Source of the DNA: Devosia oryzisoli
Lineage (GTDB): Bacteria > Pseudomonadota > Alphaproteobacteria > Rhizobiales > Devosiaceae
Direction: 5' to 3'
Length of the DNA: 64,000 nt
Assembly: GCF_014837245.1 (NCBI RefSeq)
Contig: NZ_JACYFU010000004.1
Span: forward strand, 296,577-360,576
The position numbers were made by a program, and so were the translations under genes. Position 1 is the stretch's first letter; every line of letters starts with the position of its first letter. Positions 8,872 through 17,595 of the stretch are shown piece after piece. The notes beneath the pieces were generated by a model. That model made no database searches, was not told the DNA's origin, and saw only the letters and a list, made by a program, of their open reading frames with translations.

Positions 8872-9579
8872 ATGCGGGTACTCCTTATTGAGGACGATAG
8901 CGCCACGGCGCAGAGCATCGAGTTGATGCTCAAGTCCGAGAGTTTCAACGTCTACACCACCGATCTGGGTGAGGAGGGCGTCGATCTCGGAAAACTCTAC
9001 GATTACGACATCATTCTTCTCGATCTGAACCTGCCCGACATGAGCGGTTACGAGGTGCTGCGCACCCTTCGCGTCGCCAAGGTTCAGACACCCATTCTGA
9101 TCCTTTCCGGTCTGGCCGGTATCGAGGACAAGGTGCGCGGTCTCGGCTTCGGCGCCGACGATTACATGACCAAGCCCTTCCACAAGGACGAGCTCGTGGC
9201 CCGCATCCACGCCATCGTCCGGCGCTCCAAGGGCCATGCGCAGTCGGTCATCTCGACCGGCGATCTCATGGTCAACCTCGACACCAAGACTGTGGAAGTC
9301 CAGGGCCAGCGCGTGCATTTGACAGGCAAGGAATACCAGATGCTGGAACTCCTTTCGCTGCGCAAGGGCACTACGCTCACCAAGGAAATGTTCCTCAACC
9401 ACCTCTATGGCGGCATGGACGAACCCGAGCTCAAGATCATCGACGTGTTCATCTGCAAGCTGCGCAAGAAGCTCAGCGTGGCCACCGGCGGCAAGAACTA
9501 CATCGAGACCGTCTGGGGTCGCGGCTATGTGCTGCGCGAGCCGGACGAGAGCGAGGTCTATGCCGAGAGCGTCGCCTGA
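8872..9579 (+). CDS. ctrA: Cell-cycle master response regulator CtrA
   Basis: This 235-residue OmpR-type regulator starts with [23 protein letters not shown], a near-invariant CtrA N-terminus. The phospho-acceptor is Asp51 in [11 protein letters not shown], with the acidic pair at 8-9 and Lys in DDYMTKPF. The winged-helix DNA-binding domain (about 125-225) includes [39 protein letters not shown]. CtrA binds TTAA-N7-TTAA boxes, silences the origin or activates flagellar, division and envelope genes, and is phosphorylated through CckA-ChpT; chpT lies 3.2 kb away. The gene is monocistronic, with its own long upstream region and an intrinsic terminator. Confidence 0.97.
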   Translation: MRVLLIEDDSATAQSIELMLKSESFNVYTTDLGEEGVDLGKLYDYDIILLDLNLPDMSGYEVLRTLRVAKVQTPILILSGLAGIEDKVRGLGFGADDYMTKPFHKDELVARIHAIVRRSKGHAQSVISTGDLMVNLDTKTVEVQGQRVHLTGKEYQMLELLSLRKGTTLTKEMFLNHLYGGMDEPELKIIDVFICKLRKKLSVATGGKNYIETVWGRGYVLREPDESEVYAESVA

Positions 9580-9605
9580 TCCTGAGGCGACTGCTGATTT
9601 CTTCA

Positions 9606-9635
9606 AAGCCCTGCGCTCACCAGCGCGGGGCTTTT
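9606..9635 (+). terminator. Intrinsic terminator of ctrA
   Basis: AAGCCCTGCGCT (9606-9617) pairs with AGCGCGGGGCTT (9622-9633), with one T-G wobble, followed by TTT. Confidence 0.8.
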
Positions 9636-9722
9636 CCGTTTTGACCCTGTCGCCCAGTTGACGCACACTCGGAACCGGGCCCGCAAAGAGGGCGTTCCGA
9701 GCCAGGCACAAAGGGGATTTCC

Positions 9723-10853
9723 ATGGCAGACATGTCTCAACGCTTGCGCGAACCGCTTGTTCTCACCCTGCTGGTCCTGGCCGCGGTGGGATGGTTTGCC
9801 TTCCTTGCCATGTGGATCAACGCCAGCAATCAGGCCAACCAGCTCCAGCAGCAGCTGGCGCAGGCAAACACAGCCCGCCAGGAAGCCGCGGCTCAGCTTG
9901 CAGAGCGCGAGGGACTGAACGGAGACATCGAGCAGGTCCAGGCTGAACTCGAGGCAGCCAAGGGCGACCTCCAGAGCACGAACGCCGACCTGCAGGCTGC
10001 TCGCGATAATCTCACGTCGATCGCAGCGGACATCGAAAGCGGCAAGGGTGAAATCGAAGCTCGGCAGCAGCAATTGGCCGACTTTACGGCACAGCAGGAA
10101 GAGGCCCAGGCACAAACCGACGCCTTGACCGAACAGAACGACCAGCTCACCCAGCAGATCGAAACGGCAACGCAGCAGTTGAACGATGTGGGCGCCCGCC
10201 TCGCTGAAGCCCGCAAGCAGGAAGAGACGGCAACGGCCAATCTGGCCCAGCTGACGCAGGAAGCGGCGGTCGCCACCAAGCAGCTTTCCGACACCCAGAC
10301 CAGCCTGCAGTCCTCCCGCGAGGAGATGACGACGCTTCAGACACAGCTGGCCGACCGCACCGCGCAACAGGAAGAGGCTGGCAAGCAGGTTCAGACTCTG
10401 CAGCAGCAGATTGATGATCTGACCTCCCGTCGCGACGAGTTGCAGGCCAGTGTCGATGATTATCAGGGCCAGCTCAACACGCTTCAGCCCCAGGTGCAGG
10501 AACTGACGGCGACACTGGCCCAGCGCAGCCAGGAGCTCAAGGATATGGAGGCCCGGATAGCCGACCAGCGCGCCGCCCAGGCGGTGCCGAGCGGAAACTA
10601 TCGCGCCGAAAGCGGGCTGGGCCTGACGCTCAATGACGATGGCAGTTTCGAGATGCGCGCCCGCAACGGCCGGAGCGTGGATGGACAGTACACAATGGAC
10701 GACACCGCCCTGGTCCTGACCGACGCCTCCGGCGACATTGGAAACGCCAGCTTCCCCATGACGTGCACCCTCTCGAGCCAGGGCAGCACCATCGTCATTG
10801 CCGACGACGCCGATTGCCCGCTGGCAGGCCTAAGCTTCGCCCGCGGCAACTGA
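9723..10853 (+). CDS. Membrane-anchored coiled-coil protein with small C-terminal beta domain
   Basis: This 376-residue protein has one N-terminal transmembrane helix (about 12-31, LVLTLLVLAAVGWFAFLAMW). About 240 residues of Gln/Ala/Glu-rich coiled coil follow (repeated QLAQA, LQSTNADLQAARDNL, LADRTAQQEEAGKQVQTLQQQIDDL). A C-terminal domain (about 290-376) opens with SGNYRAESGLGLTLNDDGSFEMRA and contains two Cys; it resembles a short lipocalin or META-like barrel. The topology suggests a periplasmic rod anchored in the inner membrane. I do not recognise a named family. An intrinsic terminator follows directly. Genes on both sides are unrelated (ctrA, ECF sigma factor). Confidence 0.7.
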   Translation: MADMSQRLREPLVLTLLVLAAVGWFAFLAMWINASNQANQLQQQLAQANTARQEAAAQLAEREGLNGDIEQVQAELEAAKGDLQSTNADLQAARDNLTSIAADIESGKGEIEARQQQLADFTAQQEEAQAQTDALTEQNDQLTQQIETATQQLNDVGARLAEARKQEETATANLAQLTQEAAVATKQLSDTQTSLQSSREEMTTLQTQLADRTAQQEEAGKQVQTLQQQIDDLTSRRDELQASVDDYQGQLNTLQPQVQELTATLAQRSQELKDMEARIADQRAAQAVPSGNYRAESGLGLTLNDDGSFEMRARNGRSVDGQYTMDDTALVLTDASGDIGNASFPMTCTLSSQGSTIVIADDADCPLAGLSFARGN

Positions 10854-10872
10854 TCGTCCAATATACCACTCG

Positions 10873-10900
10873 AGGCCGGCGCCACCGACGCCGGCCTTTT
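10873..10900 (+). terminator. Intrinsic terminator after the coiled-coil gene
   Basis: AGGCCGGCG (10873-10881) pairs with CGCCGGCCT (10889-10897), followed by TTT. Confidence 0.8.
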
Positions 10901-11020
10901 GCTATGCCCAGCCGGCTGTCGAAACAGCCCGCCGCCACGCGTCGTATCCCCAGAGGCCGCAAGGGCCTTGACGAGGTGGGGCGAACGCGATGCTCTTTCG
11001 CTGGAACGGGCTGACAGGGA

Positions 11021-12295
11021 ATGGGCACCAGGATGAGCGATCGGAGCGAAACCGAGCGGGCCATCACAACCGTGTGGAGAACCGAGCAAGCCCGCCTCAT
11101 TGCCGGACTGACGCGGCAGGTGCGGGACATTTCGCTGGCAGAAGAGCTGGCACAGGAAGCGCTGATGGCCGCCTTGCGGACCTGGCCGGGAACGGGCGTC
11201 CCGCGCAACCCGGGCGCCTGGCTCATGCAGGCCGGCAAGCGCAAGGCCATCGATTACTTCCGCCACCGCAAGATGGCAGCGGGCAAGCTCGAGGAAATCG
11301 GGCGCGCGCTGGAGGACGATGTGCCTGACGCCGAGGCGGCCCTGCACGAGGGGCTGGACGACGACGTCGGCGATGATCTGCTGCGCCTCATCTTCACCTC
11401 CTGCCATCCCATCCTGCCGGCGGAAAGCCGCGTGGCCCTGACGCTGCGGCTGATCGGAGGCCTGACCACGGAAGAGATCGCCCGCGCATTTCTGGCCAAC
11501 GACACAACGATCGGGCAGCGCATCGTGCGGGCCAAGCGCACGATCGCCGATGCGGGCGTCCCCTTCGAAGTTCCGCGCGGAGCCGAGCGCGAAGAGCGGC
11601 TGGCATCAGTTCTGGGCGTCCTCTACCTCATCTTCAACGAAGGCTACTCCGCCACCGCAGGCGAAGACTGGATGCGGCCACAGCTCTGCGAGGAAGCCAT
11701 GCGCATGGGACGCATTCTGGCCGGGCTGATGCCCGACGAGCCGGAAGTCCATGGACTGCTCGCCCTGATGGAGCTCCAGCACTCGCGCTCCGCGGCGCGC
11801 ACTGACGCCAGTGGCGCACCGGTCCTGCTGCTCGATCAGAACCGCGCGCTATGGGACCAATTGATGATCCGGCGGGGCCTCGATGGCCTCACCCACGCCC
11901 AGCGCCTCGGCGGAGCCATGGGTCCATACACGCTGCAGGCCGCCATCGCAGCCTGTCACGCCCGCGCTCGAAGGGCCGAAAACACCGACTGGGACCAGAT
12001 CGCCGCCATCTACGACCTGCTCAATCAGGTGACGCCGTCACCGGTGATCGCCCTCAATCGCGCCGTGGCCGTCTCGATGGCCAAAGGTCCGCAGGCCGCG
12101 CTTCCGCTCGTCGACGCCATTCGCGACGAGCCGGCTCTCAAAAACTATTACCTGCTCTACGGCGTGCGCGGCGATATTCTGCGCAAGCTAGGCCGGCACA
12201 GCGAGGCGAACCTCGAGTTCCGCCGGGCGGCGGAACTGACGCGCAACGCGCGTGAAAGATCGTTCCTCCTGGGCCGCGCGGAGGAGACTGCGTAG
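11021..12295 (+). CDS. ECF-type RNA polymerase sigma factor with C-terminal TPR-like extension
   Basis: This 424-residue protein has sigma region 2 (about 20-95: WRTEQARLIAGLTRQVRDISLAEELAQEALMAALRTWP and NPGAWLMQAGKRKAIDYFRHRK) and sigma region 4 (about 125-190: ALTLRLIGGLTTEEIARAFLANDTTIGQRIVRAKRTI). A 230-residue C-terminal part follows (YLIFNEGYSATAGEDWMRPQLCEEAMRMGRIL, HARARRAENTDWDQIAAIYDLL, LNRAVAVSMAKGPQAALPLVDAI). This layout fits the ECF42 group. That group is usually encoded next to a DGPF/YCII-domain protein, which I do not see here. Either Met at 11021 or 11033 could start it; neither has a clean ribosome site. No anti-sigma gene is adjacent. It converges on the CheY-like gene with a 3-bp gap. 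Confidence 0.85.
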   Translation: MGTRMSDRSETERAITTVWRTEQARLIAGLTRQVRDISLAEELAQEALMAALRTWPGTGVPRNPGAWLMQAGKRKAIDYFRHRKMAAGKLEEIGRALEDDVPDAEAALHEGLDDDVGDDLLRLIFTSCHPILPAESRVALTLRLIGGLTTEEIARAFLANDTTIGQRIVRAKRTIADAGVPFEVPRGAEREERLASVLGVLYLIFNEGYSATAGEDWMRPQLCEEAMRMGRILAGLMPDEPEVHGLLALMELQHSRSAARTDASGAPVLLLDQNRALWDQLMIRRGLDGLTHAQRLGGAMGPYTLQAAIAACHARARRAENTDWDQIAAIYDLLNQVTPSPVIALNRAVAVSMAKGPQAALPLVDAIRDEPALKNYYLLYGVRGDILRKLGRHSEANLEFRRAAELTRNARERSFLLGRAEETA

Positions 12296-12298
12296 GGC

Positions 12299-12670
12299 TC
12301 AGGCGGCCGCAGCGGCGCCCTTGCCGAACTTTTGTGCCATTGATTTCCGGTCGAACGGCTTCATCATGTAGTCGTTGGCACCGGCCCGCAGCGCCATGGC
12401 GATGGCGCCGACGTCGTTTTCGACGGTGCAGTAGACGACGTGGGGCGTCTCCCCACCGATGAAGGCGCGCAGCAGTTTGAGAAACTCCAGCCCGCTCATG
12501 ATCGGCATGTTGGAGTCCAGCAGGATGACGTCGGGCATGTCCTGCCGGCACTTTTCGAAAGCGTCCTGCCCGTCCTCCGCCTCCTCGACGATATAGTCGA
12601 GGTCCTCGAGGATCCGGCGGGCAACCTTGCGCACGACGGTCGAGTCATCAACGATCAGGCAACTGCGCAT
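12299..12670 (-). CDS. Single-domain CheY-like response regulator
   Basis: This 123-residue protein is a receiver domain alone. It has Asp8-Asp9, phospho-acceptor Asp52 in ILLDSNMPIMSG, the Thr switch in VVYCTVEND, and Lys in YMMKPF. The tail is an Ala run. It lies 73 bp downstream of chpT on the same strand. That placement suggests it may be a phosphotransfer partner of ChpT, or a chemotaxis-like regulator cotranscribed with it. I cannot tell whether it corresponds to a named regulator such as CpdR or DivK; its sequence does not obviously match either. Confidence 0.85.
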   Translation of the reverse strand: MRSCLIVDDSTVVRKVARRILEDLDYIVEEAEDGQDAFEKCRQDMPDVILLDSNMPIMSGLEFLKLLRAFIGGETPHVVYCTVENDVGAIAMALRAGANDYMMKPFDRKSMAQKFGKGAAAAA

Positions 12671-12743
12671 GGCCAGAGGACCCTGTGAATGGTGGACGCC
12701 TCTGCAACTATGCCAGCCAAACGGTTGGAGAAAGGTTGACGGG

Positions 12744-13430
12744 TTAGGCGCTATTGGCGCTCTTGTCCTGCGTCTTGGGCACGGCGGTAAAGAAGAACGT
12801 GTCGTTCTCGATGCCGATGGCGAGCTCCATGTCCGTCATGCGGGCAAGAAGACCGGTGTAGAACGGCTGGATGCCCCGCGCGTCGACAGCCCCTTCCTCC
12901 GGCATGCCGGACAGCAGGCCGGCCGAGCCTGAGGGCACGAGGGTTTTCTGGCGCTTTTCCGGGTCACTCGACGAGGCGAACTCGAATTTCTCTTGGCCCG
13001 CCGGCCCCGAAATGCGTGCCGCCACCCGGCCACCGCGCGGCACCGAACCGGCCGCGATGAGCAGCATGTTCATGAACAGCTTGGCCTTGTGCTTGGGCAG
13101 CAGGATCAGCGGCACGTCCCATTCGAGGTCGGCTTTCTCGATATCGAACAGAATGCGGGCGACCCGCTCGCACTCGCGCGTATCGATGTCCGTACCGGCC
13201 GTGGAGGAAGCACCATAGGCCAGGCGCGCGAATTCGAGCTTGGCGCGGCTCTGCTTGGCAGCGCTGGCGATCAGGTCGCGCGCTCCATCCGCCATGTCGG
13301 ACTGGGCAGGATCGGATAGGACTTCGAGCCCGTTGCCGATGGCCCCGATGGGATTGATGAGATCGTGGCAGACCCTAGAGCACAGCATAGCCGCCAAATC
13401 GGTCGCCTTGAGCTCAATGATATCGGTCAT
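12744..13430 (-). CDS. chpT: Histidine phosphotransferase ChpT
   Basis: This 228-residue protein starts at the ATG at 13428-13430, behind GGAGACGTGCG; the frame is open further upstream without a ribosome site. The phospho-acceptor is His22 in CSRVCHDLINPIGAIGNGLEVL, the diagnostic ChpT motif. The rest matches the degenerate histidine-kinase-like fold (SRAKLEFARLAYGA, then LLPKHKAKLFMNMLLIAAGSVPRGG). ChpT relays phosphate from CckA to CtrA and CpdR. It is followed by a CheY-like gene and lies 3.2 kb from ctrA, an informative clustering of the CtrA pathway. Confidence 0.93.
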   Translation of the reverse strand: MTDIIELKATDLAAMLCSRVCHDLINPIGAIGNGLEVLSDPAQSDMADGARDLIASAAKQSRAKLEFARLAYGASSTAGTDIDTRECERVARILFDIEKADLEWDVPLILLPKHKAKLFMNMLLIAAGSVPRGGRVAARISGPAGQEKFEFASSSDPEKRQKTLVPSGSAGLLSGMPEEGAVDARGIQPFYTGLLARMTDMELAIGIENDTFFFTAVPKTQDKSANSA

Positions 13431-13500
13431 CGCACGTCTCCATGGGTCGCCCACCGGCGAGAATCGTTTTTGCGACAATAGAAGGCTCGTCGCCTGCGCA

Positions 13501-14001
13501 CTACTCTCGGGAGAGCGTTTTGGACAGAACCTGCCAATGCTCCTCGGCGCGCAGCGCGGCCGCATCTGGCGCCAGCAGAAATGCCTCCCGATTGGCCGCC
13601 GAATAGAAGAGGTAAAGCCGTTCCTTGTAGACGACGTAGATGGCGGGATCGGCATCGGCGACAAAGCCGCGCGACAGGCTCATCGCACCATGCCCGCCGA
13701 ACTGCGGGGAATAGAGCTCCGGGTGACGCCGGAAGATTTCGAGATTAGCCGGGTTGGCGAAATACCATGGCGCGCCCATCCAGTCGAATTCGTGATCCGG
13801 CCGTCCTGGCAATGGCGCCGGTTCGGTGAAATAGGAAATCGGGTCGAAGCCGCCGATCGCCACCCCCGTCAGGGGATCAGTCAGAATGAGGCTAACGGTC
13901 GACTGCCCGAGCGCCGGCCCCATCATGGCGCCAACCGGCCCGAAAAGCGGCAGAACCAAGGCAAGCATGGTTAAGATTTGTTTAGAGGTTTGCTTCATCA
14001 T
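13501..14001 (-). CDS. Exported YHS-domain protein
   Basis: This protein of about 166 residues has an N-terminal signal-like segment (KQILTMLALVLPLFGPVGA). A YHS-type domain follows: the segment VAIGGFDPISYFTEPAPLPGRPDHEFDWMGAPWYFANPANLEIFRRHPELYSPQFGGHGAMSLSRG is the 'GYDPVAYF...F.N..hl..F...P..Y.PQYGG.CA' pattern, with the usual Cys replaced by Gly/His. Such proteins are common next to envelope genes; the ligand is unknown. Start is taken at the tandem ATG near 14001; the longer frame to 14043 is less likely. It is divergent from eipA, and a CtrA-like box lies in its first codons. Confidence 0.78.
   Translation of the reverse strand: MMKQTSKQILTMLALVLPLFGPVGAMMGPALGQSTVSLILTDPLTGVAIGGFDPISYFTEPAPLPGRPDHEFDWMGAPWYFANPANLEIFRRHPELYSPQFGGHGAMSLSRGFVADADPAIYVVYKERLYLFYSAANREAFLLAPDAAALRAEEHWQVLSKTLSRE
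13971..13986. promoter_or_regulatory. CtrA-like box upstream of eipA
   Basis: Read on the - strand, this is CTAA-N7-TTAACC, one base from consensus, about 100 bp upstream of the eipA start and inside the first codons of the divergent YHS gene. In Brucella, eipA is reported to be regulated by CtrA, which supports the call, but the match is imperfect. Confidence 0.35.
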
Positions 14002-14087
14002 TGCCCAATGATTGGCGCGCCGGAAGGCCCCACCCTGCCGCAAAGACCTTAGGTCTTCGTAACCGGCTCCACACGAGGAGACACTCC

Positions 14088-14654
14088 ATGCTCAAGCGCC
14101 TCGCACAGCTCGCTACCTTCTTGCTGGCCCTGCTGGCCGCCGCGCCCGCTCTGGCGCAGGGGTCGCTGAGCGACACCTATTCCGGCGAAGAACTGGTCGA
14201 GAGTGGAAACCAGTTTTTCGGTTCGGCCGCGCAGGGCCTGGCGTCCCTTGTTGAACGGGCAGTGGGGCAGTTCGGTCAGCCCAATGGCTATATCCTGGGC
14301 CAGGAAGCCGGCGGCGCCCTCATCGTCGGCGCCAAGTACGGGGAAGGCACGCTCTATACCCGCAACGCCGGGCAGTATTCCATCTTCTGGCAGGGCCCCT
14401 CCATCGGCTTCGACGTCGGCGGCGATGGGTCGAAGGTGATGATGCTGGTCTACAACCTCACCTCGGTCCCCGAGATCCTGGGCCGCTACCCCGGTGTCGA
14501 TGGCTCGGCTTATCTCCTGGGTGGCTTGGGCATGACGGTCACCAAGCGCGGCGGCGTGGTGGTGGTGCCGATCCGCTCTGGCGTCGGCGCCCGCCTCGGA
14601 ATGAATGTCGGCTATCTCAACTTCACCAACCAGCCCACATGGAACCCCTTCTGA
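14088..14654 (+). CDS. eipA: Periplasmic envelope-integrity protein, DUF1134/EipA family
   Basis: This 188-residue protein starts at 14088 behind GAGGAG and has a signal peptide (LAQLATFLLALLAAAPALA, cut after AQ). The mature part matches DUF1134: YSGEELVESGNQFFGSAAQGLASLVERAVGQFGQPNGYILGQEAGGAL, then GEGTLYTRNAG, then a Gly-rich FDVGGDGSKVMMLVYNL and a C-terminal LGMNVGYLNFT. In Brucella, EipA is a periplasmic small beta-barrel needed for envelope stress resistance and linked to LPS, and is regulated by CtrA. The neighbourhood (ctrA, chpT) and the upstream CtrA-like box are consistent. An intrinsic terminator follows. Confidence 0.88.
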   Translation: MLKRLAQLATFLLALLAAAPALAQGSLSDTYSGEELVESGNQFFGSAAQGLASLVERAVGQFGQPNGYILGQEAGGALIVGAKYGEGTLYTRNAGQYSIFWQGPSIGFDVGGDGSKVMMLVYNLTSVPEILGRYPGVDGSAYLLGGLGMTVTKRGGVVVVPIRSGVGARLGMNVGYLNFTNQPTWNPF

Positions 14655-14686
14655 CCCATCGGGCTTTAGCATCATAACCGTATCAG

Positions 14687-14710
14687 GCCGGGGCCTAGCC
14701 CCGGCTTTTT
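14687..14710 (+). terminator. Intrinsic terminator of eipA
   Basis: GCCGGGGC pairs with GCCCCGGC around CTA, followed by TTTTT. Confidence 0.88.
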
Positions 14711-14827
14711 CGTGACGGCAGGGGCCAAACCCATTAGGGTTAACCTTGGGCAGGACTGGCCAGCGTCCTCCCATGCCACCAATCTAAGGCGGACCGTACG
14801 GGTTCGCGCGGCGCCGGAGAGTGCTCG

Positions 14828-15982
14828 ATGCCGATCGAAAACATCATGTATTTTGCCTTGGGCCTGCTGGTGGCGGGCCTGATGGCGCTTGCGATATTAC
14901 CGGCCGTGTGGAAGCGGGCCGTGCGGCTGACCAAGCGCCGGATCGAGGCCGCGACGCCGATTACCCTGGCCGAGTTCCGGGCCGACAAGGATCAACTGCG
15001 CGCTGAATTTGCGCTGTCGGCCCGCCGGCTCGAAATGACCATCGAGCAGTTGCGGACGCGCCTTGCCGAGCAGGCCAGTCTGGCCAACCAGGCCCGGACG
15101 GATGTCGGCGCGCTCACCGCCGAACGCGCCAAGCACCTCGAAATCGTCTCCGATCTTGAGGAACGCGAAGCGAGCCTGCGGGCGCGGGTTCTCGAGCTCG
15201 AAAAGGAAGGGGCCGATCTGGCCCAGCGCCTGAGGATGCGGGAACGCGATCTTGAATCGCGGGCGGCCGAAGTGCAGGACCTGCGAAATTCCCTGCGCCG
15301 CGGCCTGCCGGCGGAGACGGAACTCGACGGAGCCGACCTCTCGGGCGATTATCAGATCGACATCGAGCGGTTAACGACGGCTCTGGCGGTCGAGCGCAAG
15401 CGCGCGTCTTATCTCGAGGACCAGGCGCGCACCCTGGTTGCCGAGCTTGAAACCTCAGGCCGGCGCACCACCGAGGCCGAAGCAGCCATCGCCCAGATGC
15501 GCGACGCCTTGAGCGGCCGGGATGCCGAGCGGGAGGAGAGCGCCGAAGAGCTTCACGCAGCAGAGGCCCGCATCGCAAGCGCGGGAACCCGCTTGACCGA
15601 GCTTCTGGCCGAAACCACAGAAGAAGACGACACGGAACGTCCAGCCGATCTGGAGCGCAGGACCGTCAGCCTGGACGATTTGCGCGACGAGATCGGCGCC
15701 CTCGAAAGCGATATTCTGGCTGATTGGGGGACGGACCGCGCCGACGAGAACGCGTTGCGCGAGCGTCTCACCAGCATCGCCGCCGCCGTCAGCCGGGTGG
15801 TGTACACGGATCAGGAGGCCGCCGAGGCCAGTTCTGCCGGCCAGGAGAGCCTGTTCGACCGGGTGCAGCGCTTTGCCGATGACGGCGAGAGTGCCGATGT
15901 GCTGCCACGCGCCGCGGCGCAAAGCCGGCAGGGCGCCGTAACCGATCGCCTCGCCGCGCTCCGCGAACTCCAGGGGCGCTAG
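14828..15982 (+). CDS. Membrane-anchored coiled-coil protein, conserved in Hyphomicrobiales
   Basis: This 384-residue protein has an N-terminal transmembrane helix (about 7-27, MYFALGLLVAGLMALAILPAVW). A basic WKRAVRLTKRRIEAATPITLAEFRADKDQLRAEFALSARRLE segment and about 200 residues of heptad coiled coil follow. The C-terminal part is acidic (DLERRTVSLDDLRDEIGALESDIL). This is a familiar rhizobial hypothetical, but no function is established. Its stop codon overlaps the convergent small gene by 4 bp (CTAG at 15979-15982). No terminator separates the two. Confidence 0.75.
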   Translation: MPIENIMYFALGLLVAGLMALAILPAVWKRAVRLTKRRIEAATPITLAEFRADKDQLRAEFALSARRLEMTIEQLRTRLAEQASLANQARTDVGALTAERAKHLEIVSDLEEREASLRARVLELEKEGADLAQRLRMRERDLESRAAEVQDLRNSLRRGLPAETELDGADLSGDYQIDIERLTTALAVERKRASYLEDQARTLVAELETSGRRTTEAEAAIAQMRDALSGRDAEREESAEELHAAEARIASAGTRLTELLAETTEEDDTERPADLERRTVSLDDLRDEIGALESDILADWGTDRADENALRERLTSIAAAVSRVVYTDQEAAEASSAGQESLFDRVQRFADDGESADVLPRAAAQSRQGAVTDRLAALRELQGR

Positions 15983-16344
15983 TTGGCCGCCGGTGCGTTG
16001 GTTATCACGACGCTGCGCAACAATTCCCCTGTGCCCGCATCGAACACGGCCAGTGTCACGGCAGCGCCCGCGCGATAGGTGACCTGCAGCGTCCCGTCCG
16101 TGTTGAGAGCCGAAAGCACCTCGGCGTCGGCCGGCACACTGACCGTCTCGGCCACGACCGGTGGCGGGCTGTCGCGCATCACGCGATAGACAAGGGCGAA
16201 CCCAATCGCCATAAAGCCGAGCAACAGGATGCCGATCGACACACCGAACGAGCGGCGCGCCCGTCCCAGCAAAGCCCGTGCTTCCGGCGTTAACTCCGTC
16301 TGGGCCTGCGCGGCATTGGCATCGGACGGTTCAGGATTGGTCAT
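15979..16344 (-). CDS. Small single-pass membrane protein
   Basis: This 121-residue protein starts at the ATG at 16342-16344. It has an Ala/Glu-rich N-terminus, one transmembrane helix (FGVSIGILLLGFMAIGFALVYRV, near 40-62), and a periplasmic tail with alternating strands (TLQVTYRAGAAVTLAVFDAGTGELLRSVVI). It is divergent from the pseudouridine synthase and shares the central bases of its start codon (TCATGG). The longer open frame to 16620 runs through that gene and is not plausible. Function unknown. Confidence 0.68.
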   Translation of the reverse strand: MTNPEPSDANAAQAQTELTPEARALLGRARRSFGVSIGILLLGFMAIGFALVYRVMRDSPPPVVAETVSVPADAEVLSALNTDGTLQVTYRAGAAVTLAVFDAGTGELLRSVVITNAPAAN

Positions 16345-17389
16345 GGCGGAAGACACCGATTTCGAATGTGAAGGCGAACCCGTGACGGTTGTCGTCGACG
16401 AGGCGATGGCCGGTGGCCGTCTTGATGCGACCTTGGCGCAAGCCCATGATGCGCTGAGCCGGAACCGGATCAAGGATCTGATCCTAGGCGGCGCCGTCTG
16501 CATCGACGGGCGACCGGCCGCCGAACCCAAATACCGGCTCAAGGCGGGAGAAACAATCACCCTTCTTGCGCCACCCCCGGAAGACCCCGATCCCGAGCCC
16601 GAGGATATCCCCCTCGACATCCTTTACGAGGACGAGCACCTGATCGTCATCAACAAGCCGGTCGGCATGGTGGTCCATCCAGCCCCCGGCTCTCCCAATG
16701 GCACACTGGTCAACGCCCTCATCTTCCATTGCGGGGAGAGCCTCAAGGGCATCGGCGGCGTCAAGCGGCCGGGCATCGTGCACCGGCTCGACAAGGACAC
16801 GTCCGGCGTCATGGTGGCGGCCAAGACGGAACAGGCGCATCGCCATCTCTCCGCGCAGTTCGCCGATCACGGCCGCACCGGGCCCCTGCATCGCGCCTAC
16901 ACGGCCTTTGCCTGGGGCGCGACACAGTCGGGCATGGGGACGGTTGATGCGCCGCTGGGCCGCGATCCCGGCAATCGCCTCAAGCAGGCCGTGCTCCGAC
17001 ATGGACGCGAGGCCATCACCCACTATGCCGTCGAGCGCCGCTTCGGCGATGCCGGGTGGGATATCACGCAAATCCGGTGCGAACTCGAGACCGGGCGTAC
17101 GCACCAGATCCGCGTCCACATGGCCCACATCGGTCATCCCCTGGTCGGCGACGCTCTCTACGCCCCTGGCTTTGCCACCAAGGTCCGCAAGCTCCCCCAG
17201 GAATTGGCAGCACTGGTTTCCAATCTGGAGCGGCAGGCCCTGCACGCGGCCGAACTGGGCTTTGAGCATCCTGCGATGGGTGAGGAGATGTTCTTCGAAG
17301 CCGACCTCCCCGACGATCTCGCCGACATCCTTGGCGCGCTCGAGCCCTATGACCGCAGCAACGCACGATCATCTCGCGATCGTGTTTGA
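16343..17389 (+). CDS. RluA-family large-subunit rRNA pseudouridine synthase
   Basis: This 348-residue protein has an N-terminal S4 domain (RLDATLAQAHDALSRNRIKDLILGGAVCIDGRPA) followed by the RluA catalytic domain. The active-site motif is PGIVHRLDKDTSGVMVAAKT near residue 147, with the catalytic Asp in HRLDKDTSG; the typical LIVINKPVGMVVHPAPG strand and the C-terminal GRTHQIRVHMAHIGHPLVGDALY are present. S4 plus this layout fits RluD/RluC-type enzymes that isomerise uridines in 23S rRNA. The longer frame starting at 16229 is rejected: MAEDTD at 16343 begins the conserved region. rpoH follows in the same direction, and a promoter overlaps the end of this gene. Confidence 0.9.
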   Translation: MAEDTDFECEGEPVTVVVDEAMAGGRLDATLAQAHDALSRNRIKDLILGGAVCIDGRPAAEPKYRLKAGETITLLAPPPEDPDPEPEDIPLDILYEDEHLIVINKPVGMVVHPAPGSPNGTLVNALIFHCGESLKGIGGVKRPGIVHRLDKDTSGVMVAAKTEQAHRHLSAQFADHGRTGPLHRAYTAFAWGATQSGMGTVDAPLGRDPGNRLKQAVLRHGREAITHYAVERRFGDAGWDITQIRCELETGRTHQIRVHMAHIGHPLVGDALYAPGFATKVRKLPQELAALVSNLERQALHAAELGFEHPAMGEEMFFEADLPDDLADILGALEPYDRSNARSSRDRV

Positions 17390-17414
17390 ACCATCCGGTG
17401 TTTTATCGTATTAT
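17386..17414 (+). promoter_or_regulatory. Sigma-70-like promoter for rpoH
   Basis: TTGAAC (17386-17391) and TATTAT (17409-17414) are separated by exactly 17 bp, close to consensus. It overlaps the stop of the pseudouridine synthase gene and precedes the rpoH start by about 180 bp. Confidence 0.55.
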
Positions 17415-17595
17415 GCCGATGAAGCAGTTTTGGCGCTGTTCGGAACCAACGTCGATTTGTAACGTTTCGAACCCTTCGTCCTCTTAAAAACGCCAAACTG
17501 ACACCTATATCAACAGAGCGTCTGCCTTCGTGCCGGAAGGACGTAGCCAGGCGGTTCCGCCCGCGACAGCGGGGGATGTGAAAGGGGGTGCGTCC

